64,000 nt of DNA from Pseudomonas sp. BBP2017 (GTDB lineage Bacteria > Pseudomonadota > Gammaproteobacteria > Pseudomonadales > Pseudomonadaceae), in NCBI RefSeq assembly GCF_003024385.1, contig NZ_PVZN01000014.1, positions 1 to 64,000 of the forward strand, written 5' to 3'. Positions within the stretch are counted from its first letter, which is position 1; every line of letters begins with the position of its first letter. The notes beneath the pieces were generated by a model. The model searched no databases and was not told the origin of the DNA. It worked only from the letters and a program-made list of their open reading frames with translations. Positions 16,377-25,244 of the stretch are shown here, in pieces. A program made the translations under genes and the position numbers.

Positions 16377-18146
16377 TCAGAAGTGTTCGGCAGCCAGGCT
16401 GAACAGGGATGTGCTGCCCGCTCGGATACTGGCTTGCAGCGACAGGGTGCGTGGCAACAAGCGAGCGAAGAAGAACGCCGCGGTTGCACGTTTAGCGGTG
16501 TAGAAAGCCGGATCTTGCGCGAGGTTTGCTTCGGCCACGGCATCCATGCGCGCCCACATGTAGGCATAAGCCACGTAGCCAAACAGCTGCAGGTATTCGA
16601 CCGAAGCAGCACCGACGGCGTTGGCGTCTTCGCGGGCTTGTTCGCAGAGCCACTGGCTGAGGCTTTGCAGATCACTGGTGGCCTTGAGCAGTGGCTCGCG
16701 GTAGGGCGTGTGTTGATCACAGAAATGGCGAATCTGCTCAGTGAACTCGGCCAGTGCTCGGCCACCGTCCGCCACCACCTTGCGACCGAGCAGGTCGAGG
16801 GCCTGAATACCGTTGGTACCCTCATAGATCTGCGCGATGCGCACATCACGCACCAGCTGTTCCTGACCCCACTCGCGGATGTAGCCATGACCGCCGAACA
16901 CCTGCTGGCCGAGCACACAGCTTTCCAGGCCGTTGTCGGTGAAAAATGCCTTGGCTACCGGCGTCAGCAGGGCCACCTGGCGCTGGGCGAGGTCGTGCTC
17001 CTCGGTATTTTCGGCGTATTTGGCGATGTCCAGTTGCTGGCCGACATAGGTGGCAAAGGCCCGTCCACCTTCGGTCAGGGCACGCATGGTCAGCAGCATG
17101 CGGCGAACATCCGGGTGGACAACGATCGGGTCGGCAACCTTGTCGCGCGCTTGCGCTCCGCTGGCGGCCCGGCTTTGCAGGCGGTCCTGGGCATAGCGCG
17201 CAGCGTTCTGGTAGGAGGCTTCGGCGCAGCCAATGCCCTGGATGCCGATGGACAGGCGCTCGTAGTTCATCATCGTGAACATGGCTGCCAGCCCACGGTT
17301 CGCCTCGCCGATCAGGTAGCCGGTGGCGCCGTCGAAATTCATCACGCAGGTGGCCGAGGCCTTGATGCCCATCTTGTGCTCAAGCGAGCCACAGTGCGCC
17401 GGATTACGCGGGCCCAGGCTGCCGTCGGTATTGACCAGGAACTTGGGCACCAAAAACAGCGAAATGCCCTTGGGCCCGGCCGGGGCATCGGGCAGTTTGG
17501 CCAGGACCAGATGAATGATGTTTTCGGTCAGGTCCTGCTCGCCGCCGGTAATGAAGATCTTGGTGCCACTGATGCGGTAACTGCCATCGGCGGCAGGTTC
17601 AGCCTTGGTGCGGATGATCCCAAGGTCAGTGCCGGCATGCGGCTCGGTCAGGCACATGGTGCCGGCCCACTGGCCGCTGTACAGCGGCGGCAGGTAAGTG
17701 GCCTTGAGCTCGTCACTGGCGTGGGCGTCGAGGGCCAGGCAGCAACCTGCGCTCAGCGCTGAGTAGAGGCTGAAGCTGCAGTTGGCGGCATAGAGCATTT
17801 CTTCAAATTGCACCGCGAGCATTTTCGGCATGCCCAGGCCACCGTGCTCGGGGTTGCCGGCAAGACCGACCCAGCCGCCTTCGCGGTAGGTCTGCCAAGC
17901 CTGGGCAAAACCGTCAGGTGTGCGTACCTGGCCGGCGTCAAAGGTCACGCCCTGTTCATCGCCGCTGCGGTTGAGCGGGGCGATCAGTTGGCCGGTGATT
18001 TTTGCCGCTTCTTCAAGGATGGCGTCGGCGGTATCGGCGTCCACCCGATCGGCCAGTGCCGGCAGGCGTGCCCACAAGTCTGGGCCCTGGAACACTTCGT
18101 GAAGGACAAAGCGCATGTCGCGCAGCGGAGCATTGAATTCAGGCAT
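16377..18146 (-). CDS. acyl-CoA dehydrogenase (DmdC-like long form)
   Basis: 589 residues, the length of the long acyl-CoA dehydrogenases related to DmdC (3-methylmercaptopropionyl-CoA dehydrogenase) rather than the 380-residue short-chain type. FAD/substrate motifs: GTMCLTEPHAGTDLG, ISGTKIFITGGEQDLTENI, catalytic-end ERLSIGIQGIGCAEASYQNA and QIYEGTNGIQALDLLGRK. A C-terminal extra helical domain follows (about 470-589). The start MPEFNAPLRDMRFVLHEVF matches the family N-terminus and is taken although the frame stays open upstream. It follows the acyl-CoA ligase by 25 bases on the same strand. The pair would activate and then oxidise an acyl-CoA; chain length is unknown. Confidence 0.9.
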   Translation of the reverse strand: MPEFNAPLRDMRFVLHEVFQGPDLWARLPALADRVDADTADAILEEAAKITGQLIAPLNRSGDEQGVTFDAGQVRTPDGFAQAWQTYREGGWVGLAGNPEHGGLGMPKMLAVQFEEMLYAANCSFSLYSALSAGCCLALDAHASDELKATYLPPLYSGQWAGTMCLTEPHAGTDLGIIRTKAEPAADGSYRISGTKIFITGGEQDLTENIIHLVLAKLPDAPAGPKGISLFLVPKFLVNTDGSLGPRNPAHCGSLEHKMGIKASATCVMNFDGATGYLIGEANRGLAAMFTMMNYERLSIGIQGIGCAEASYQNAARYAQDRLQSRAASGAQARDKVADPIVVHPDVRRMLLTMRALTEGGRAFATYVGQQLDIAKYAENTEEHDLAQRQVALLTPVAKAFFTDNGLESCVLGQQVFGGHGYIREWGQEQLVRDVRIAQIYEGTNGIQALDLLGRKVVADGGRALAEFTEQIRHFCDQHTPYREPLLKATSDLQSLSQWLCEQAREDANAVGAASVEYLQLFGYVAYAYMWARMDAVAEANLAQDPAFYTAKRATAAFFFARLLPRTLSLQASIRAGSTSLFSLAAEHF

Positions 18147-18171
18147 GCGGGTTCTCGCTGTCAAAGGGGGA

Positions 18172-19794
18172 TCAGAGCGCCTTGGCCCAGTCGCGTAACA
18201 GGTACTTCTGGATCTTGCCGGTGGAGGTTTTCGGCAGTTCACTGAAGACCACGGTCTTGGGCAGCTTGAATCCCGCCAGGTGCTCACGGCAGAAGCTGAT
18301 GATGTCGGTGTCGCGGGTCTGCTCGAAGCCAACCTTGAGGGTGATGTAGGCGCAGGGCGTTTCGCCCCACTTTTCATCCGGGCGGGCAACCACGGCGGCC
18401 TCGAGTACTGCAGGGTGTTTGTAAAGGGTGTCTTCGACCTCAATGGTGGAGATGTTCTCGCCGCCGGAAATGATGATGTCTTTGAGCCGGTCCTTGATTT
18501 CCACATAGCCATCGGCATGCCAGACCGCCAGGTCGCCAGTATGGAACCAGCCGCCACGGAAGGCTTCGGCAGTGGCTTCGGGGTTTTTCAGATAGCCCTT
18601 CATCACCGTGTTGCCGCGCATGAAGATTTCACCCAGCGTGTTGCCATCGCGTTGCACCGGCTCCAGGGTCTGCGGGTCGGCAACCATCAGGCCTTCAAGG
18701 GTGGGATAGCGCACCCCCTGACGCGACTTGATCCGCGCCCGTTCAGCCAGAGGTTGCTTATCCCATTCGGCATGCCAGGCGCACACGGTCACCGGGCCGT
18801 AGACTTCAGTCAGGCCATAGACATGGGTGACCTTGATGCCCATTTCTTCCACCGCGCCGATGACCTTGGCCGGTGGCGCTGCACCGGCGACCATGGCGTT
18901 GACCGGGTGATCAATGGCCGCTTTGGCCGACTCGGGCATGTTGATCAGGGCATTGAGGACGATCGGTGCGCCGCACAGGTGGGTTACCTGATGTTCACGG
19001 ATCAGGGTGAGGATCCGCTGTGGGTCGACGCGGCGCAGGAATACGTGAGTGCCAGCCAGGGCAGTGACGGTCCAGGGGTAGCACCAGCCGTTGCAGTGGA
19101 ACATCGGCAGGGTCCACAGGTAGACCGGATGGTTGCCCATGGCCCAGGTCATCTGGTTGCCCAGAGCGTTGAGGTAGGCGCCGCGGTGGTGATAGACCAC
19201 GCCTTTGGGATTGCCGGTGGTGCCAGAGGTGTAATTCAGCGAGATGGCTTGCCACTCGTCCTCGGGCCATTGCCAGGCGAACTCGGGGTCGCCTTCGGCG
19301 AGAAGGGCCTCGTAGTCCAGGTCACTGACGGCCTGACCCTCTCCGTACTCCGGATCATCGACATCGACCACCAGCGGCGGGTACTCCATCAGTGCCAGCG
19401 CTGCGCTGATGACGTTGTGGAACTCGCGGTCGGTGATCAGCACCTTGGCTTCACCGTGTTCGAGCATGAACGCAATGGCTTCGGCGTCCAGGCGCACGTT
19501 GAGGGCATTGAGCACGGCGCCAATCATCGGCACGCCGAAGTGCGCTTCAAGCATTGCCGGAATGTTTGGCAGCATCACGGCTACCGTGTCACCTTGTCCG
19601 ATACCGCGCCCGGCCAGGGCGCTGGCCAGGCGTCGGGAGCGTTCGTAGGTCTGTTGCCAGTTGCGCCGGATGGCACCATGAATCACCGCCGGGTACTGGC
19701 CATAGACCGCCGCCGTGCGTTCGATGAAACTCAAGGGGCTCAGGGCCTGGTGATTGACAGGGGCGGGCGCCAGGCCCTGGGAGAAGATCGACAT
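18172..19794 (-). CDS. acyl-CoA synthetase (AMP-binding, DmdB/fatty-acid CoA ligase type)
   Basis: 540-residue adenylate-forming ligase. The P-loop-like motif is YTSGTTGNPKGVVYHH, the A5 motif VYGLTEVYGP, the A7 motif WFHTGDLAVWHADGYVEIKDR followed by the hinge KDIIISGGENIST, and the C-terminal catalytic Lys in LPKTSTGKIQKYLLRD. The frame runs on to a TTG at 19836, but the ATG at 19794 has AGGAA eight bases upstream and is preferred. It is the first gene of an operon with the acyl-CoA dehydrogenase, divergent from a FixL/FixJ-like two-component pair that may control it. Close relatives act on medium-chain fatty acids or 3-methylthiopropionate. Confidence 0.9.
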   Translation of the reverse strand: MSIFSQGLAPAPVNHQALSPLSFIERTAAVYGQYPAVIHGAIRRNWQQTYERSRRLASALAGRGIGQGDTVAVMLPNIPAMLEAHFGVPMIGAVLNALNVRLDAEAIAFMLEHGEAKVLITDREFHNVISAALALMEYPPLVVDVDDPEYGEGQAVSDLDYEALLAEGDPEFAWQWPEDEWQAISLNYTSGTTGNPKGVVYHHRGAYLNALGNQMTWAMGNHPVYLWTLPMFHCNGWCYPWTVTALAGTHVFLRRVDPQRILTLIREHQVTHLCGAPIVLNALINMPESAKAAIDHPVNAMVAGAAPPAKVIGAVEEMGIKVTHVYGLTEVYGPVTVCAWHAEWDKQPLAERARIKSRQGVRYPTLEGLMVADPQTLEPVQRDGNTLGEIFMRGNTVMKGYLKNPEATAEAFRGGWFHTGDLAVWHADGYVEIKDRLKDIIISGGENISTIEVEDTLYKHPAVLEAAVVARPDEKWGETPCAYITLKVGFEQTRDTDIISFCREHLAGFKLPKTVVFSELPKTSTGKIQKYLLRDWAKAL

Positions 19795-19873
19795 GTATTG
19801 TTCCTGTGCAGGGGGCGCCTGTATGGCGTACTGCAACCCCCGGTGGCTGATTGTTAGCTCTGATCAGGTGTCG

Positions 19874-19891
19874 TGAAGGGCAGGCCCTTCA
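19874..19891. repeat. perfect inverted repeat, acyl-CoA ligase promoter side
   Basis: TGAAGGGC-AG-GCCCTTCA, perfect 8-base arms, 80-97 bases upstream of the acyl-CoA synthetase start in the divergent intergenic region. Probably an operator or leader hairpin; its partner protein is unknown. Confidence 0.55.
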
Positions 19892-19942
19892 GGTGTCACA
19901 ATTATTACGTGAATCGCCATGGTACTTGGAAGATAGACTATA

Positions 19943-19968
19943 GCAATATAGTAGAAATACTATATTGC
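19943..19968. repeat. perfect 11-bp inverted repeat with GAAA centre
   Basis: GCAATATAGTA-GAAA-TACTATATTGC lies between the divergent acyl-CoA synthetase and the sensor kinase, ending 17 bases before the kinase start. The symmetry is exact and unusually AT-rich for this genome. It could be a binding site for the LuxR-type response regulator encoded just downstream, or a GAAA-loop RNA hairpin in the kinase leader. Confidence 0.75.
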
Positions 19969-19984
19969 CATTTAAGGCCACCCT

Positions 19985-21781
19985 TTGAGCGCATCCATGA
20001 CACCTTTGCTCGCCAGTGACCCACAGCCCAGTCTCATTCTCGATGCATCCGCAGCCGCGCTGGCAGTCAATCCGGCGTTACAGGCGATGCTCGGGCCCTG
20101 GCCGGCGCGTACGGTCGACTACTGGTTGCCGAGTAACGTTCAGGCGTTGGTCAACGCTTGCCTGAGCCAGGCTCGCGCCATCAGTGATGTCGAAGCGTCG
20201 GTGGCTGACAAGATCCTGCTGTGGACCTTCATTCCCGTCAGCACCGATCAGGTGCTGGCACGTTGTCGTGATGCCACGGCCGAGCGCTTGGCTGAGCGCG
20301 AGGCCAGCCAGGCCCGGCGTCTGTACCGACTGATTACCGAAAACACCACCGACCTGATTTCCCGGCACAGCCCCGATGGCTGTTTTCTCGATGCCTCGCC
20401 AGCGTCCTATCGCTTGCTTGGCTATTGGCCTGAGGAATTACGCGGGGTCGCGGTGCAATCACTGTTCCACCCTCAGGATCGTCAGCAGTCGTTGCTGCAG
20501 GCCGCCCAGGCATTGGAGCAGGACGGTTACCAGACCATGACCTGCCGGGTGCGTCATCGCGATGGCCACAACTTGTGGTTTGAGATTGCCAGCCGGGCGA
20601 TTCGCGAGACCTATACCGGTGCGGTGGTGGAGATTGTCAGCGTCTCACGGGACATCAGCGTTCGCATCGAAGCGCAGGAGAACCGCCGACGCTTGGCCGA
20701 AGTGGTGGAGGCCAACACTGACCTGGTGCTGTTCACCGACCGAGACGGCCGCCTCAGTTACCTCAATCGTTCGGCGCGGCGGGCGCTGGGGCTACAGGAC
20801 GCGCAGGTATTGCCGGGGTTGCAAGCATTGCTCGATCCGGCGTTGCTGCAACGCCTGGACCGCGAAGGCTGGCAGTGCGCCGATCTGACGGGCGTCTGGC
20901 ACGTCGAGACGCGGCTGATGCCCTGGCAGGGTGCTGCGGCGTTTCCGGTGTCATTGGTGTTGCTGGCCCATCGTGGCACCGGTGGCGAGGGTTACTACTC
21001 GCTGGTGGCCCGCGACATGACGGAGCGCGAATTGCGCGAAAGCCAGCAACGCCGCCATCAGGATGAGCTGGCCCACAGCGCGCGGTTGATCACCCTTGGC
21101 GAACTGGCCTCCGGCATCGCTCATGAAATCAATCAGCCGCTGGCCGCTGTGGTTAATTATGCCGGGGCCAGTCAGCGTTACCTGCAAGCCCTGGATCGTG
21201 ATCCGCAGGCCGCCCTGCGGGTCGCCCAGGGTTTGCAGCGCATTAGTGAACAGGCGACTCATGCTGCCGAAGTCATCAAACGCTTGCGTGCGTTTTTACG
21301 CAAGGAACCACGGCGTCTGCAGGCGTTGGCCATTGCCGATGTCGCGATTGAAGCGGTACGCCTGTGCGATTGGGAGGCGGGGCGCGACCAGGTGAGCATC
21401 GAGCTACAGATCGGTGATGTGCTTCCTGCGGTCTATGCCGATCGTGTCTTGCTTGAGCAGGTATTGCTCAACCTGTTGCGCAATGCAATCGACGCCAACC
21501 GCGAGCAGCATCAGGGGCAACCTTCGCGTATTGTGCTCAGCGCCGCCCTTGTCGAAGGGTATGTACACATACAGGTCAGCGATCAGGGGCCGGGTGTGTC
21601 GGCAGAGCGTCTGGACGGTATTTTCACTCCCTTCAACACCAGCAAGCCGGAAGGCCTGGGCCTTGGCTTGAGCATGAGCCGCAGTATCATCGAGGGCTTT
21701 GGCGGTACCTTGCAGGCGATGCCGGGTACGGTGGGTGGCTTGATTTTGTGTTGCCGGCTGGCACCAGCGGCAAGTGTCTGA
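19985..21781 (+). CDS. PAS-domain sensor histidine kinase (FixL-like)
   Basis: 598 residues, no membrane span seen, so probably cytosolic. A degenerate PAS-like region (1-95) is followed by PAS (about 118-225, LITENTTDLISRHSPDGCFL) and another PAS (about 235-340, VVEANTDLVLFTDRDGRLSY). The HisKA H-box is GELASGIAHEINQPLAAV, then the N-box LEQVLLNLLRNAIDANR and G boxes VSDQGPGVS and GLGLGLSMSRSII. The TTG at 19985 has AAGG seven bases upstream; an ATG at 19997 is an alternative. It forms an operon with the LuxR-type regulator and is divergent from the acyl-CoA ligase. No heme-ligand His could be assigned, so the signal is unknown. Confidence 0.9.
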   Translation: MSASMTPLLASDPQPSLILDASAAALAVNPALQAMLGPWPARTVDYWLPSNVQALVNACLSQARAISDVEASVADKILLWTFIPVSTDQVLARCRDATAERLAEREASQARRLYRLITENTTDLISRHSPDGCFLDASPASYRLLGYWPEELRGVAVQSLFHPQDRQQSLLQAAQALEQDGYQTMTCRVRHRDGHNLWFEIASRAIRETYTGAVVEIVSVSRDISVRIEAQENRRRLAEVVEANTDLVLFTDRDGRLSYLNRSARRALGLQDAQVLPGLQALLDPALLQRLDREGWQCADLTGVWHVETRLMPWQGAAAFPVSLVLLAHRGTGGEGYYSLVARDMTERELRESQQRRHQDELAHSARLITLGELASGIAHEINQPLAAVVNYAGASQRYLQALDRDPQAALRVAQGLQRISEQATHAAEVIKRLRAFLRKEPRRLQALAIADVAIEAVRLCDWEAGRDQVSIELQIGDVLPAVYADRVLLEQVLLNLLRNAIDANREQHQGQPSRIVLSAALVEGYVHIQVSDQGPGVSAERLDGIFTPFNTSKPEGLGLGLSMSRSIIEGFGGTLQAMPGTVGGLILCCRLAPAASV

Positions 21782-21795
21782 ACAGAGGAAGTGTG

Positions 21796-22425
21796 ATGCA
21801 GCAACCGAAAGTCTATGTGGTCGACGATGACCAAGGCATGCTCGATTCCACGGTCTGGCTGCTGGAGTCGGTCGGTATTCAGGCCTTGCCTTTTACCAGC
21901 GGCCAGGCGTTTCTGGATGCCTGTGACGCACACTTGCCAGCCTGTGTGCTGCTCGATGTGCGCATGCCCGGGATGGGCGGGCTGAGTGTGCAAGACGCCT
22001 TGCGCGCGCGTGCTGTTGATCTGCCGGTGATCTTCCTCAGTGGCCATGCCGACGTGCCGATCGTGGTCCGGGCGTTCAAGGCCGGTGCCTGTGATTTCAT
22101 CGAAAAACCCTACAACGACCAACTGTTGCTGGATGCGGTCCAGGCGGCGCTCGAGCGTTCATCCCAGGCGCTGGCGGGCAGTGGGCCACGAGCGACGGTG
22201 CAGGCGCGGATTGACAGCCTGACGCCGCGTGAGCGCGATGTGTTCGTGCCACTGGTGCAGGGCTTCAGCAATCGCGAGATAGCCGAGCAGCTTGAGGTCA
22301 GTGTGAAGACAGTAGACCTGTATCGGGCACGGGTGATGAAGCGCATGGAAGCCGAGCACCTGCCTGCCTTGGTGGGGATGGCGATTGCTTGTGGCGTAGT
22401 GCAGCCATTGAGCCTGCGCTTATGA
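21796..22425 (+). CDS. LuxR/FixJ-family response regulator
   Basis: 209 residues: receiver domain with the acidic cluster VVDDDQ, phospho-acceptor Asp in CVLLDVRMPGMGG, Thr/Ser switch in IFLSGHAD and Lys in DFIEKPYND. Its C-terminal LuxR helix-turn-helix (about 140-200) is TPRERDVFVPLVQGFSNREI followed by VSVKTVDLYRARVMKRM. The start at 21796 has GAGGAA five bases upstream; an earlier in-frame ATG has no such site. It is 14 bases after the kinase stop. Its target is plausibly the divergent acyl-CoA ligase/dehydrogenase operon. Its 3' end overlaps the convergent DUF883 gene by six bases. Confidence 0.9.
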   Translation: MQQPKVYVVDDDQGMLDSTVWLLESVGIQALPFTSGQAFLDACDAHLPACVLLDVRMPGMGGLSVQDALRARAVDLPVIFLSGHADVPIVVRAFKAGACDFIEKPYNDQLLLDAVQAALERSSQALAGSGPRATVQARIDSLTPRERDVFVPLVQGFSNREIAEQLEVSVKTVDLYRARVMKRMEAEHLPALVGMAIACGVVQPLSLRL

Positions 22426-22740
22426 ACGCCGCCCGAGCAGCAGCCCCACCAACAATCCGAACCCCGCCGATATCGCCACTGTCTGCCACGGATGACCACC
22501 CATGTAATTCTGAGTGGCATCGATCACTGGCTGTGCCTTGCTGCGCACGCTACCGACCGTTTCGCGCGCCTGCTTGAGCTTGAGCCCGACCTGGGCGCGC
22601 AGGGTTTCGGCATCTTCGCCAACCAGTGCCGCGCTGTCACGCAACAGCTTTTCCGACTCTTCGATCAACGCCTGCAGCTCGCTGAACACCTGGTCCTTGA
22701 TTTGCTCAGCATCGGCTTGCAGCGTGGTTTTCCTGGCCAT
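22420..22740 (-). CDS. DUF883 (YqjD/ElaB-like) membrane-anchored protein
   Basis: 106 residues: a long amphipathic helical region (about 1-75) rich in Glu/Gln/Lys, then GHPWQTVAISAGFGLLVGLL and a final GRRS. This is the standard C-tail anchor of the YqjD/ElaB family, inner-membrane proteins that bind stationary-phase ribosomes in E. coli. The ATG at 22740 follows GAGGAAG at the right distance; a GTG two codons earlier is less likely. Convergent with the response regulator. Function in Pseudomonas is not established. Confidence 0.85.
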   Translation of the reverse strand: MARKTTLQADAEQIKDQVFSELQALIEESEKLLRDSAALVGEDAETLRAQVGLKLKQARETVGSVRSKAQPVIDATQNYMGGHPWQTVAISAGFGLLVGLLLGRRS

Positions 22741-22869
22741 GGACACTTCCTCGTCGATTGATGGGCATTGAACAGTGGATACCGCCGGGCGCGGAAAGTT
22801 GCAGCGGTTTGCCGGGCCCTTGCGGCTACCGTGTAAGATAGCGCCTATTTTCAGCAGCAGGACACCCTC

Positions 22870-23124
22870 ATGAGTTTCAATCTGGCCAACAAGAGCTTCG
22901 CCGAACGGGCGCAGATCGAGGACGAGAAAGCGCGACTGTTCGAGCTCTGGCAGACCAACCTGGGCAAGGCCAAGGGCGAAGCCGCGCGGCTGATCGCCGA
23001 AAAGCCCCGGCGCAAGGGCAAGTGGGCCGAATGGGTACGCTCCGAACTGGATGGCATGTCGCCGCCGGAGTTCGCCAATATGGTCCGTAGTGAAGTCAAC
23101 AAACTGATGGCGGCGGCCAAGTAA
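22870..23124 (+). CDS. small conserved basic protein of unknown function
   Basis: 84 residues, highly charged and helical, no signal or membrane segment. Contains KSFAERAQIEDEKARLFELW and the basic patch EKPRRKGKWAEWVRSELDG, then MVRSEVNKLMAAAK. AGCAGGA precedes the ATG by about eight bases. Solo gene between convergent neighbours. I do not recognise a domain; the basic patch followed by an aromatic pair would fit nucleic-acid binding, but that is a guess. Confidence 0.7.
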   Translation: MSFNLANKSFAERAQIEDEKARLFELWQTNLGKAKGEAARLIAEKPRRKGKWAEWVRSELDGMSPPEFANMVRSEVNKLMAAAK

Positions 23125-23151
23125 AGCCGATCTGGTCGGTGGCGTACTGAG

Positions 23152-24042
23152 TCAGGCGAATGCGCTCAAAAGGTCGGCATTGAAGGCCTGCTGGGCGTCG
23201 CTGGGTACCTGGGCGCGGTGCCGGGCGAGGACGAACGGCACCTGGAAGTTCAGCGCCGGATCCAGCCCGTGCAACAGCCCGCGCTCGACCCAGGGCGCGG
23301 CGAAGTGGCAGGGCAGATAGCCGATGTGGCGTCCGGATAGAATGAACGCCAGGGCACCCTCGACCTGCTCGGAGCGTGCCGAAGCGCGACCGCCGCTGAG
23401 CGGGTCAGGGCTTTCCAGAAAGCTGTAGGGATGCTCGACCTGGTCAGCCTCCAGCAGCACCTCCAGGCTCACCTGTGTCTGACTGGCCAGGGGGTGGTGG
23501 CTGGCGCAGTACAGGCGCTGGGTTTCTTCGAACAACGGCATGTAGTCGAAGGCCGCCTGTTTGCCCGAGAAGTAACCGATGGCCAGGTCCAGGCGCTGTT
23601 GCAACAGCAGGCGCTCAAGGTCGGCCGGCATGGCGCTGACCAGTTCCAGGCGTACCGATTCGTCACGTTGGCGAAAATGCTCGATGGCTTGTGCAAGGCG
23701 CAGGGTCACACTGCTGTCCTGGGCTTCGGAAATGCCCACTCGCACTTCACCTAATAACCGCCCAGCCACACCATTGGCCTGATGGCGAAAGGCTTCAATC
23801 TGCACCAGCAACTCCCGTGTTGCCTTGAGCAGTACCTCTCCTTTGGCGGTCAGGCCAAAACCGCCTTTGCCGCGACTGCACAGGCGATAGCCAAGGCGGG
23901 TCTCCAGACGTGCCATCTGCTGACTGATGCTTGGCTGGCTCAGGCCCAGCACGCCCTGGGCGGCACTGAAGCCGCCAGCCTCGACTACAGTGACGAACAG
24001 CCGCAGCAGATGCAGGTCGAGGTCATGCAATTGTCCGAGCAT
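23152..24042 (-). CDS. LysR-family regulator of the polyamine-binding/agmatinase operon
   Basis: 296 residues: N-terminal LysR winged helix (LHLLRLFVTVVEAGGFSAAQ, then LSQPSISQQMARLETRLGYR) and a full effector domain about 95-296. Start ATG at 24042 with GGAG nine bases upstream. It is divergent from the binding-protein/agmatinase genes with a 101-base gap that carries an inverted repeat, the classic LysR layout. The likely role is to switch the neighbouring genes in response to agmatine, putrescine or a related amine; this is inference from position. Confidence 0.9.
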   Translation of the reverse strand: MLGQLHDLDLHLLRLFVTVVEAGGFSAAQGVLGLSQPSISQQMARLETRLGYRLCSRGKGGFGLTAKGEVLLKATRELLVQIEAFRHQANGVAGRLLGEVRVGISEAQDSSVTLRLAQAIEHFRQRDESVRLELVSAMPADLERLLLQQRLDLAIGYFSGKQAAFDYMPLFEETQRLYCASHHPLASQTQVSLEVLLEADQVEHPYSFLESPDPLSGGRASARSEQVEGALAFILSGRHIGYLPCHFAAPWVERGLLHGLDPALNFQVPFVLARHRAQVPSDAQQAFNADLLSAFA

Positions 24043-24065
24043 CAAACATTGCTCCAGGTGAATGT

Positions 24066-24102
24066 CAGGTTAAGTAACTTGTCATTTTAGCAATGTAACC
24101 TG
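24066..24102. promoter_or_regulatory. candidate LysR operator
   Basis: CAGGTTA (24066-24072) and its inverse TAACCTG (24096-24102), with an inner GTAAC/GTAAC echo, lie in the short gap between the divergent LysR gene and the polyamine-binding protein. Position and symmetry fit a LysR recognition/activation region. Confidence 0.45.
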
Positions 24103-24143
24103 GCGTGCATGCTGGCGACATCCACTGAATAAAGGTGCCCGAC

Positions 24144-25223
24144 ATGCGTAGATTCCTGTGGTTGTTCTCTGTGATGCTGGCCTTGCCGATTCAGGCCGAA
24201 GAAAAAGTCCTCAACCTCTACAGCTGGGCCGACTACGTGGCACCAGAGACTTTGCAGCGCTTTGAAAAGGAAACCGGCTACAAGGTTCGCTATGACACCT
24301 TCGACACCACCGAAGTGCTGGAAACCAAGCTGCTCACTGGTGGCAGCGGTTATGACGTGGTGGTGCCGTCCTCCAGTTTGCTGGCCCGGGCTTTGGCTGC
24401 GGGTGCGTTGCAACCGCTGCAGGCGCAGGCGATGCCCGGCTACAGCAACCTGGACAAGGACCTGCTGGCCAAACTGGCTGAAGTCGACCCCGGCAACCAG
24501 TATGCGGTGCCTTACACCTGGGGCACCTTGGGCCTGGGCCTGAACCTTGAGGCAGTGCGCCAGCGTGTCGGCGATGCGCCGCTGGACAGCCTCGACCTGC
24601 TGTTCAAGCCTGAATATGCCAGCAAGCTCAAAGATTGTGGAATTGCCATGTCCGACTCGCCTCAGGAAGTGATCGGCGTGGTCCTGCACTACCTGGGCAA
24701 GGATCCCTACAGCCGCAACAAGGACGATCTGGCCGCAGCCCAGGCGCTGCTCAAGCAGCTGCAGCCGTCGATCAGCTATGTCGCCAACGGCCGGCAGATC
24801 AACGACCTGGCGAATGGCAGTGTATGCCTGGCCCTGACCTACAACGGCGATGCCGCGATGGCCGCCGACCAGGCCCGTCAGGCCGGCAAGCCGTACCAGG
24901 TGGCGTACCGGATTCCCCGCGAAGGCACGCTGATCTGGCAGGACAACCTGGTCATCCCCAAGGACGCGCCGCACCCAGAGGCGGCACGGGCATTTATCGC
25001 CTTCATGCTGCGCCCCGATTCGGTCGCGCCGCTGACCAACACGCTGTTCTTTGCCAACGCCAACCAGGCGGCCACGGCGCTGGTGGATGAGGCGGTGCGC
25101 AGCGACCCGGATATTTACCCTTCGGACGCAGTGCGAGCGCGCTTGTTCGCCGACCGCAGCATGGCCTTGGCCGACATGCGCCAGCGCACCCGCCTGTGGA
25201 CCGCTTTCCGTAGCCGCCAATAA
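24144..25223 (+). CDS. polyamine ABC transporter substrate-binding protein
   Basis: 359 residues, short signal peptide (MRRFLWLFSVMLALPIQA). Same family as the protein at 4.65 kb: VLNLYSWADYVAPETLQRF, RYDTFDTTEVLETKLLTGG, VDPGNQYAVPYTWGTLGLG, LTYNGDAAMAADQARQ and LIWQDNLVIPKDAPHPEAA. The pocket motifs differ in places (SYSxG/YNGDA), suggesting a different amine, perhaps agmatine given the agmatinase 21 bases downstream. The GTG nine bases earlier is rejected because AAGG is spaced for the ATG at 24144. No ATPase or permease genes are linked. Confidence 0.9.
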   Translation: MRRFLWLFSVMLALPIQAEEKVLNLYSWADYVAPETLQRFEKETGYKVRYDTFDTTEVLETKLLTGGSGYDVVVPSSSLLARALAAGALQPLQAQAMPGYSNLDKDLLAKLAEVDPGNQYAVPYTWGTLGLGLNLEAVRQRVGDAPLDSLDLLFKPEYASKLKDCGIAMSDSPQEVIGVVLHYLGKDPYSRNKDDLAAAQALLKQLQPSISYVANGRQINDLANGSVCLALTYNGDAAMAADQARQAGKPYQVAYRIPREGTLIWQDNLVIPKDAPHPEAARAFIAFMLRPDSVAPLTNTLFFANANQAATALVDEAVRSDPDIYPSDAVRARLFADRSMALADMRQRTRLWTAFRSRQ

Positions 25224-25244
25224 CAACCAGAAAACAGGAGCCCG

